From an uncultured Saprospiraceae bacterium (GTDB lineage: Bacteria; Bacteroidota; Bacteroidia; Chitinophagales; Saprospiraceae): DNA of 19,409 nt. The position numbers and the translations under genes are program-made. Where the stretch lies: positions 1-19,409 of the forward strand of contig CALCMV010000150.1 of the NCBI GenBank assembly GCA_937967535.1, given 5' to 3'. The notes under the pieces are model-generated. The model was not told the DNA's origin. It made no database searches and worked only from the letters and a program-made list of their open reading frames with translations. Every line of letters begins with the position of its first letter. The first letter of the stretch is position 1. Of the stretch, positions 7,287 to 15,000 are shown in pieces.

Positions 7287-7433
7287 AACTAAGAACTAAG
7301 AACTATCAACTACGAACTAAGAACTAAGAACTATCAACTACGAACTAAGAACTAAGAACTATGAACTATCAACTATGAACTAAGAACTATGAACTATCAA
7401 CTATGAACTAAGAACTATCAACTATGAACTATG
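7287..7433. repeat. Heptanucleotide array A, 21 units, containing a start codon
   Basis: Positions 7287-7433 are exactly 21 uninterrupted heptamers of the form AACTANN. The variants are AACTAAG, AACTATG, AACTATC and AACTACG, with no insertion or deletion. Higher-order order is visible at the left, where the four-unit block AAG-AAG-ATC-ACG is repeated. The final unit (7427-7433, AACTATG) supplies the ATG (7431) of the kelch-like gene, so the array directly abuts the coding region. Units reading ATGAACTAA are ATG-Asn-stop triplets upstream of the real start. Confidence 0.95.
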
Positions 7434-8741
7434 AAAACAATTCAGATATTTTTTTTCATCACGCTAAGTTACACGCTTTTTGCTCAGGATATTTCTTGGG
7501 AATCCATCGCCCCGATGCCTGAACCTGTGACCAATAATGCCGTCACGCATGGCACAGTCAATGATATTCCTTTTGTTTATTCTTTTGCGGGAATTGACTC
7601 TACCAAAGCCTGCGGCAATCCTCACCTCAAATCATTTCGCTACAATACGGCTACCGATGAATGGGAAAGCATCCCGCCGCTACCCGACCCGATGGGTGGC
7701 AAAATTGCGGCAGGGGCAAGCACGATTAATAATAAAATATACATTATCGGCGGTTATCATGTAGCCAATAATTGTACGGAAATTTCCTCCCGGAAAGTCC
7801 ATATCTTTGACCCTGAAACGAATAGTTATTTGCCTGATGGCGCAGATATTCCTGTAGCTATCGACGACCAAGTACAAGCGGTTTGGCAAGATAGTTTGAT
7901 TTATGTGGTAACGGGTTGGAGCAATACGACCAATGTGGTAGATGTACAAATTTATAATCCCGCCACCGACGAATGGACGGCAGGTACGCCGATTCCCAAC
8001 AATAGTCAATGGCGCGTTTTTGGAGCTTCGGGCTTGATTATCGGCAACGAAATTATCTATATAGGCGGGGCGAGTTCGGCTTGTAGTTTTACTTCTTGCT
8101 TTGGACCGACCACTATTTTCCGGCGAGGCATTATCAATCCCGACAATCCCACAGAAATCACATGGGAAAGCAATTCGCAAGCCGCTTCGCAGGGCTATCG
8201 GATGGCAGCAACGCCTTTTGAGGGCAAAGGACTCTGGTTGGGCGGTTCGGATATTACTTACAATTTTGATGGTATTGATTATAATGGTTCGGGTGGTGTC
8301 GCGCCTTTGGATAGGATTACGATTTATGAGCCTGACACCGATAATTTAAGTCAGCTTTTTGGGGTGATTCCTGCAATAATGGATTTGCGAGGTATTGCAC
8401 AAATTTCTGATAATGAATTTATTATCGCAGGTGGAATGGTCGAAAATCAAACTGTCACCAATCAAGCCTTCAAAATCACCATCAATAATTTGACCGCAGT
8501 TTTGGAAGTTGAACTAATTGATATTGAAATATTTCCTAATCCGACCACCGATATTTTAAATATTGAATTGGACGGAAATTTTGACCTTATGATTCGGGAT
8601 ATTTCAGGAAAAATTGTAGCACACAAACAAATCTTCGGGAAGGAAGCAGTTGATGTTTCCCGATGGGCAAGTGGGGTCTATTTTCTGGAAATTTTGAAAG
8701 ATGGGCAGTTTGTTGCTAGCCGGAAATTTTTGAAGAATTAA
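7431..8741 (+). CDS. Kelch-like secreted protein with T9SS type A sorting domain
   Basis: A 436-residue protein with a signal peptide (MKTIQIFFFITLSYTLFA, cleavage near Gln19). Residues ~20-350 are a beta-propeller of kelch type: repeated blocks such as KIYIIGGYHV, IYNPATDEWTAGTPIP, EIIYIGGAS and FIIAGGMV. Kelch blades usually bind ligands or form an outer-surface scaffold. Residues ~364-436 are a T9SS type A C-terminal sorting domain: IFPNPTTDILNIEL at its start, then IRDISGKIV and the ending GVYFLEILKDGQFVASRKFLKN-like tail. This domain sends the protein across the outer membrane and is normally cut off by PorU. The start codon lies inside heptamer array A. Translation from this ATG gives the signal peptide at once, which supports the start choice. 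Confidence 0.88.
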   Translation: MKTIQIFFFITLSYTLFAQDISWESIAPMPEPVTNNAVTHGTVNDIPFVYSFAGIDSTKACGNPHLKSFRYNTATDEWESIPPLPDPMGGKIAAGASTINNKIYIIGGYHVANNCTEISSRKVHIFDPETNSYLPDGADIPVAIDDQVQAVWQDSLIYVVTGWSNTTNVVDVQIYNPATDEWTAGTPIPNNSQWRVFGASGLIIGNEIIYIGGASSACSFTSCFGPTTIFRRGIINPDNPTEITWESNSQAASQGYRMAATPFEGKGLWLGGSDITYNFDGIDYNGSGGVAPLDRITIYEPDTDNLSQLFGVIPAIMDLRGIAQISDNEFIIAGGMVENQTVTNQAFKITINNLTAVLEVELIDIEIFPNPTTDILNIELDGNFDLMIRDISGKIVAHKQIFGKEAVDVSRWASGVYFLEILKDGQFVASRKFLKN

Positions 8742-8770
8742 ACAGTGAAGCCTATCGCAATGCCTCCGGC

Positions 8771-8966
8771 TTGTATTACTGGACTTTGGATATTAGGAAA
8801 TTTGGTATTAGGTAAATTGCTTTTTATTAAATAATTACAAAATTAAATTAATTGAATAATTTTTCATCTTAATTAAATCTAAATAACTGATAATCAGATA
8901 CTTACGATTGAAAATCTAATTTCCCAGTTACCTAATTTCCAAAATGTCCAAAGTCCAGTTGTATTA
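8771..8966. mobile_element. Miniature inverted-repeat element, copy M2
   Basis: The element is 8779-8958 (180 bp) with tips CTGGACTTTGG and CCAAAGTCCAG in perfect inversion. The exact 8-bp target duplication TTGTATTA flanks it (8771-8778 and 8959-8966). Compared with M3 it lacks an 8-base GGGGAATT segment after the left tip. The right end lies 25 bp before the start codon at 8984. It has no open frame. Confidence 0.92.
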
Positions 8967-8983
8967 TATTTACACATAAAAAA

Positions 8984-10189
8984 ATGAATTTATTTAAGTT
9001 AAGTTGGAAAAATATTATATCAAAACCCTTAGCCACTTTGTTGAGTCTGATTTTATTGGCTTTGGGCGTTGGGCTGATTGCGTTTTTATTATTATTAAAT
9101 CAACAAACGACTGAAAAATTTGAACGCAATCAAGGCGGTATAGATTTGGTTTTGGGCGCGAAGGGAAGCCCTTTGCAATTGATACTGTCGAGCATTTATC
9201 ACATTGACAATCCGAATGGAAATATCCCTTTGAAGTCTGTCAAGCCATTTATGAACCCTAAACATCCCTTGATTAAAAAGGCGATTCCACTGGCACTTGG
9301 CGATAGCTATCAGACCTATAGAATCGTTGGTACAAATCACGATTATTTGGAGGTGTATGATGGTGAAATTTCTTACGGACGCTTGTGGGATGGCGATTTT
9401 GAAGTCGTCATTGGTGCGAAAGTAGCAGAAATAACAGGGCTGAAATTCGGCGATACCTTCCATAGCGCACATGGCTTGGGCGAGGCAATTTCGCATCACG
9501 ACGAACACGATTTTCGGGTAGCAGGCATCCTCAAAAAAAGTAATACCGTACTCGACCAACTCATTCTCACCGATATACGTAATGTATGGCGCTCTCATGC
9601 CCCACACGATGAAGAGGGACACAGCCACGACATCATCGAAGAAGAACAAGACATCACCTCACTACTCGTTTTTTATAAGAATAAAACGGACTTTCGCACC
9701 CTCAATCTTCCGCGTGGCATCAACAAAAATACCGATATGCTCGCCGCCAATCCCGCCTACGAAACCGCCCGATTGTTTGAAATGATGGGTATTGCCGAGC
9801 GTGCTTTGCGTTTTCTTGCTTTTGCAATTGTGTTTGTATCGGCATTGAGTGTTTTTATTTCTTTGTACAAATCATTGAAAGAAAGGCAGTACGAACTCGC
9901 TATAATGCGTGTCATGGGTAGCTCGCGCCAACGCTTGTTTGGTTTGATTACTTTAGAGGGGGTCTTATTGGCATTGCTTGGGGCAGTTTTGGGTATTGCG
10001 CTCGCGCATGTGGGCATGTCCGTATTGGCACGTTATATGCAAGATGCTTATCAGTATAGTTTTACGGGTTGGCAGTTGCTTCCGGCAGAATTATACTTGG
10101 TACTCGGTGCTTTGATTATTGGTTTTTTGGCAGCAATTATTCCTGCCATTCAAGCGTCCAATACCGATATTTCAACAACATTATCGTAA
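8984..10189 (+). CDS. FtsX/MacB-type ABC transporter permease with His-rich loop
   Basis: A 401-residue inner-membrane protein with one N-terminal membrane segment (about residues 17-38) and three near the C-terminus (about 272-292, 313-345, 365-390), the usual layout of FtsX-domain permeases of the MacB/LolC type. The large extracytoplasmic part (about 40-270) holds many His: His160, His163, His171, His172, His175, and the cluster SHAPHDEEGHSHD at 204-216. Such a loop could bind Zn or a similar metal; that is inference. No ATP-binding subunit is in the window, so it must be encoded elsewhere. Two DUF3299-like genes follow in the same direction. The stop codon lies within the left arm of the hairpin at 10185-10247. 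M2 ends 25 bp before the start. Confidence 0.88.
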   Translation: MNLFKLSWKNIISKPLATLLSLILLALGVGLIAFLLLLNQQTTEKFERNQGGIDLVLGAKGSPLQLILSSIYHIDNPNGNIPLKSVKPFMNPKHPLIKKAIPLALGDSYQTYRIVGTNHDYLEVYDGEISYGRLWDGDFEVVIGAKVAEITGLKFGDTFHSAHGLGEAISHHDEHDFRVAGILKKSNTVLDQLILTDIRNVWRSHAPHDEEGHSHDIIEEEQDITSLLVFYKNKTDFRTLNLPRGINKNTDMLAANPAYETARLFEMMGIAERALRFLAFAIVFVSALSVFISLYKSLKERQYELAIMRVMGSSRQRLFGLITLEGVLLALLGAVLGIALAHVGMSVLARYMQDAYQYSFTGWQLLPAELYLVLGALIIGFLAAIIPAIQASNTDISTTLS

Positions 10190-10247
10190 CACAGACATTC
10201 CTGTCTGTGGTCACACGCAAAGCACAGACAGGAATGTCTGGGTTACG
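10185..10247. repeat. 25-bp-arm hairpin overlapping the permease stop codon
   Basis: Arms 10185-10209 and 10223-10247 match at 24 of 25 positions, with a 13-base loop. The TAA stop of the permease (10187-10189) is part of the left arm. Each arm is itself a palindrome (ACAGACATTCCTGTCTGT). No T-run follows on the plus strand (the next bases are A-rich), so it is not a standard terminator. It lies between two genes of an apparent operon and could reduce downstream expression or protect the upstream mRNA end. Confidence 0.85.
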
Positions 10248-10259
10248 TAAACAAAAAAA

Positions 10260-10700
10260 ATGAAATATATACTTGTTCTTATCGCAGCATTATTTTTCAC
10301 AATAAATAGCTACGCCCAACAAGAGGGTAGTGCATGGAAAACGCTTTCTTTGGTTACTTTCGAGATGGAGTTTGACGAATTTATGGGAATGGATGTACAG
10401 AAACCGATTTATATGCAGCCCGTATTGGATTTGTCGGGCGAAGAAATTACGGTGAAGGGTTATATCATTCCATTGAAAGGCGAAAAGGCGCAGAGTCATT
10501 TCATGTTTTCTGCCTATCCGTACAAGATGTGTTTTTTCTGTGGCAATGCAGGTCCTGAAACCGTTTTACAAGCATTTACAAAAGATAAAGTAAAAGTGCC
10601 TTATACCTCAAAACCCATCACTATTCGCGGGAAATTATCGCTAAATCATGGAGATGTGAATGAGTTGATGTATACTTTGACGAATGTGGTGGTGGAATAA
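10260..10700 (+). CDS. Small secreted DUF3299-like protein (first paralogue)
   Basis: A 146-residue protein with a signal peptide (MKYILVLIAALFFTINSYA, cleavage near Gln20). The mature part has W-K-T-L near its start, then KGYIIPL, MFSAYPYKMCFFCGNAGPET and RGKLSLN. This combination of GY(I/M)-P followed by C-x-x-C-G-x-x-G-P-E resembles DUF3299. The CFFC pair is Cys91 and Cys94. Such a pair can bind metal or form a disulfide; which applies is not visible. From memory, DUF3299 genes often sit by metal-linked ABC transporters in Gammaproteobacteria. Here the gene follows a His-rich permease by 70 bp and precedes a paralogue, so a role in metal or redox handling in the periplasm is plausible but not shown. 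Confidence 0.75.
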   Translation: MKYILVLIAALFFTINSYAQQEGSAWKTLSLVTFEMEFDEFMGMDVQKPIYMQPVLDLSGEEITVKGYIIPLKGEKAQSHFMFSAYPYKMCFFCGNAGPETVLQAFTKDKVKVPYTSKPITIRGKLSLNHGDVNELMYTLTNVVVE

Positions 10701-10777
10701 TGCCAAGCATTCTCCAAATCAACAGCAAACGATGTCCTCAAAATACGATTGAAACGTGAACGATAAAAATCAACACA

Positions 10778-11230
10778 ATGAAAAAAGCAGTCATATTAAT
10801 TACCTTGCTAATCACCTCAATAAGCTTATTTGCCCAAGAACAAAAAAAAGAAAACACATGGAAAACCCTTTCCAAAATCACCTACAAACAGCAATATGAC
10901 GAAATCATGGGTTTCGATATAGATGTGCCTGTATTCAGTCAATCGGTCAAAGATTTGGAAGGCAAAGTAGTTGAGGTAGAAGGCTACATCATCCCGGTGG
11001 AAGGCTATAAACAGCAAAGCAATTTCGTATTTTCTGCTTATCCTTATAATATGTGTTTCTTCTGCGGCGGTGCCGGACCTGAGACGGTCATGGAAGTCAA
11101 TTCAGACGACCCGAAAATCACCTACACTTCCAAACCTATCATCATCAAAGGTAAATTAGAACTCAATTCCGGTGACATCAACCGCCTGATGTACACTTTG
11201 AATGATGCCATTCTGTTAGAAAAAAAATAA
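10778..11230 (+). CDS. Small secreted DUF3299-like protein (second paralogue)
   Basis: A 150-residue protein with a signal peptide (MKKAVILITLLITSISLFA, cleavage near Gln20). It is clearly related to the protein at 10260-10700, roughly half the residues being the same: WKTLSKITYKQQYDEIMGFD, EGYIIPVEGY, FSAYPYNMCFFCGGAGPETV (Cys93, Cys96), YTSKPIIIKGKL and MYTLNDA line up without major gaps. It looks like a tandem duplication that has since diverged. The 77-bp gap between the two holds no repeat or terminator, so they are probably on one transcript. The distinct surface residues between copies suggest related but not identical partners. Function is unknown, as for the first copy. Confidence 0.75.
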   Translation: MKKAVILITLLITSISLFAQEQKKENTWKTLSKITYKQQYDEIMGFDIDVPVFSQSVKDLEGKVVEVEGYIIPVEGYKQQSNFVFSAYPYNMCFFCGGAGPETVMEVNSDDPKITYTSKPIIIKGKLELNSGDINRLMYTLNDAILLEKK

Positions 11231-12049
11231 TGATTGTTTGATTGTCAAAGAAAATAATATTAGGCGCATCTAAGAAATCAGGTAGAATATGAAACACACG
11301 CAAATCCTATAAGATTTTCGAAGATTGTATAATTTATTCTTCATATTTCGTTTATTTATCTTGTTATGAAAATCAATATCAAAACAAGATATAGTGATAT
11401 TTTTTTTACATTTCTGCTATTTTATCAAGATACATAATATTGTCAAACTTAGTGTCTTGTACCCAATCACACCTTAATTTGATGAAAGATTTTTTAATTG
11501 AAAAAAATGTTTGTAATTCGTTTGCATTTTTTACTTACATAGACTTCTTTTTGTTGTTGAATTTTCTATATTTGCATTACATTTATACATAAAACATTTT
11601 TTTCCACCAAACAGAACTATTTTATCAAAGTTATCGTCTAATAGATTAACACACTCATCTTGTATACACCCATTTACCTTGCACTTACGTATACTACTAC
11701 TCAGAACCAAACCTTAAATTACCATATAATTGAGTACACCAAAATGAAAAACAGGCTATTTTTGTCATAGAAAAGACACAAGCTAAATTGTATTTCGTCT
11801 TTTGGGTGACTTTGCACTAAATTTATGTCTTTAGCAAACATAAATAATTGTAAATCCACTCATTGCGCTTCAAATTATAGGTAATTATACGGTTCAAAAA
11901 GTTATCAAATTTAATTTCAGGTTTACATACTTGCAGTAAGATTTGAAACTCACTTTTCGGAGTTCCTAATAATTATTCATAGGGTTTTAAGTTCCCAGCT
12001 CAAAACCTTTTTACATAACATTATATAAATTGATTAAAAACTCAACTTT
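11231..12049. other. 819-bp gene-free stretch before the C25 protein
   Basis: AT-rich with no convincing gene. The longest small frame noted (11366, 23 residues) has no support. TATATTTG (11567-11574) fits the -7 consensus TAnnTTTG, but no TTG lies at the right distance upstream. TTG at 11788-11790 is 16 bases before TGACTTTG (11807-11814), another weak candidate. Either would leave a leader of over 200 nt. A hairpin with T-run close to the gene is listed separately. Confidence 0.4.
11983..12012 (+). promoter_or_regulatory. Leader hairpin with T-run, possible attenuator
   Basis: GGTTTTAAG (11983-11991) pairs with CTCAAAACC (11999-12007), with one mismatch, around a 7-base loop, and five T follow (12008-12012). 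It lies 38 bp before the ATG at 12050. This has the shape of a weak intrinsic terminator inside the leader of the large C25 gene. The stem has only four G-C pairs incl. the inner one, so efficiency is doubtful. Confidence 0.35.
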
Positions 12050-15000
12050 ATGAAAAGGCTATTAAGCACTGCTCTTTTAGGTTTTTTGTTTTTGTTCAGT
12101 ACACTACAAGCCCAGATGATTGTCAACGGGCAAGCACTGTACGGAAACGAATGGATTAATCACAGTCAAGATTACTACAAACTTTATGTCCACGAAGATG
12201 GAATGTATCGTATCTCTCAACAGGCACTCCTTAATGCCGGAATACCCTTGGGAGCTATCAATGCCGGAAATTTTCAACTGTATGCTATGGGTAGTCAAGT
12301 ACCCATATACACCAGTACAAGCGGTACGCTCGGTAGCGACGATTACATAGAGTTTTATGGTAAAGAAAACTTAGGTGAAATGGATAAACACCTTTATCCT
12401 TCACCTGAAGACCTCTTCAATCCTTACTTCAGTATGTTTACGGATACAACGGCATACTTCTTGACTTGGGGGAGTGGTAACAACAACCAAATTCAGGATA
12501 CCCCAAACAATCTCACCTCATTGCCTGCGGCAGAGCCTTATTTTATGGACCAGTCTGTGGAGACATTTACTCTCAGCCAAAAAAGATACCACAGAGGTGA
12601 GCCTTTTGGCGGTCTGTACGAATCACGTTTCTCTCCGGGGGAAGGTTTTGGCTTCATACTCTCACAAGTTACTTCGGGTAGCGTAACGGTAAACGACCTT
12701 TACACCGGTGCAGGCAGCCCCGACGCAGAATTGAGCGTGAGAGTTGCAGCTTCGGGTGCAGGGGCTAATCACCACTTACAGATTTCTCTCAATGGTGCGG
12801 TAGTACCCATTGATTCGGCTACTTTTTTCAATTACTTGCATCGTCAGGTAGATGAGAATATTCCTACAAGTATGTTGACTAATGGCACAAACGCCCTTGA
12901 GGTCAGAGGCTTATTAGGTTCGAATGACAAGTATGCGACTTCGTTTATGAGAGTCGTTTATCCGCGTCAGTTCAGCTTTGGCAATGCCGACAATTTCAAA
13001 TTCAACGTACCTGCTGACCCTTCTAATAAAAAATATCTGGAAATCACGAATTTCAATCATGGTGGTACTGCCCCCGTCTTATACGATTTGACAAATGGTT
13101 TGCGTATCACAACAGCCCTGAGTGGAAGCACTGTACGAGTGGCACTGCCACCTTCGACAAGCGACCGCGAATTGGTATTGGTAAGTGAAAACCACACGCG
13201 TACCATGCTTGAGCCGAATGAAGTCAATTTCATTGACTATTCACTCGCTACCAATCAGGGGGATTACATCATCGTTTCCAACCCTATTTTGATGGACGAT
13301 GGTGCGGGCAATAATTACGTACAGGAATATGCTGATTATCGTGAATCTACCGGTTATGATGTTGTCGTTATTACAACTGACCAATTATACGACCAATTCG
13401 GATACGGTGTCAGCCGTCACTCCCAATCGGTACGTAACCTGACAGGCTATTCATTAGCCAATTGGATACCACGCCCTCAGTATATGTTTATGATTGGTAA
13501 ATCGCGTCCATACTACTCTGTTCGTAAAAACTGGGCTAAACAACCTGCTTTTACCACTACATTCGGACACGAACCATCGGACATGTTGCTCACAGCTACC
13601 GTCCAATCTGATGCACCTCGATTAGCATTTGGTAAATTACCGGCAACCAGCCCGGAACAAATTGCCACTTACCTCAATAAAATGATGATTTATGAAAATA
13701 CAAACGCTACATTATCACAAACGATAGAAGACAGAGAATGGAGAAAAAGAGTTATTCACATGGGGGGTGGCGATGCAAATATCCAATCTACCATTATCAA
13801 CAATTTGGGTAATTACGAAGACCAAATAACTGAAGAATTTTACGGTGCAAATGTAGAGTCTTTCATTCAAAATAGTTCTGTCCCAACGGTAGGTTCAGCC
13901 AGCCGAAGATTGGACTCCCTGATTGCCGAAGGTGCTTCTTTGCTAACCTTCTATGGACACTCCACACCTAATAATATTGACTTCAATCTCAAATTGCCCG
14001 GAGAATACGAGAATGTCAATAGATTTCCTGTATTCTTTTCACTTGGTTGTTTTAGCGGACAGATACATACCAAGAATTTTGGTATGAGTGAGCAATTCGT
14101 CTTTGAAGAAGATAGAGGAACAATTGCATTCCTCGCCACCATCGGCTTGTCAAGTCTTGGTGCATTGGATGTATTCGCAGATGCTTTTTATCTCAAAATG
14201 TCGAAAGACAATTATGGGGAAGGTATTGGAGATATTACACAAGCGGCTGTTGCCTCTCTTTCAGAAGATTTGAACGTGTTCAATCGAATCGTTTATCAGC
14301 AAATGACCGTCAACGGCGACCCTGCTGTCAAACTCAACAACGAATTGTCACCGGATTACACCGTCAGAGAAACGGCTATCAGCTTTGAACCTAGCGAGCC
14401 AAAATCTACCGAAAACATTGATATTTCTTTCAATCTGGTTAATCTTGGCAGAACCGATAACACTCAAATTCGCGTACTCGTCGAAAGAGTATTGCCCGAT
14501 GGTAGTAGTGTTGTAGTACTTAGCGACATGATAGATGCCCCCTCTTTTGAAGAAACATATACTTATAGCGTACCACCAATTGTTGGTGCAGTGGGTATGA
14601 ATGAATTTATCATTACCGTAGATTCAGATGATGTAATCGTTGAGTTGCCGGATCCTTCTGCCGAAAGTAATAACACAGGTTCGGCAAGCGTATTTGTCTT
14701 TGCAGATGTGGTAAATCCTATCTCACCAAGCAATTACAGCATACAACCCGATGCCAATAACATCACTTTGCAAGCTGAAATCAATGCGATATACGCCAAT
14801 CAAAACCTGACCTATTACATCGAAATTGACACAACGGAAACTTACGATAGTCCGCTATACGAATCTACTACTATCCAACAAACAGGTGGTATTTTGGAAT
14901 GGGCACCGCCCGTCAATTATACTGAAGAAACAGTATACTACTGGCGTGTCAGAGTAGAACCTTCACAAGTGGCTAATGCAGCAGGATGGCAAGACAGGTC

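Noticed and set aside
7287..7433. Heptamer array considered as a CRISPR array
   Set aside because: Units are 7 bases and contiguous, with no spacers and no cas genes nearby.
11366..11437. 23-codon open frame MKINIKTRY... in the C25 leader
   Set aside because: Too short and without a supporting signal; such frames are common by chance in AT-rich DNA.
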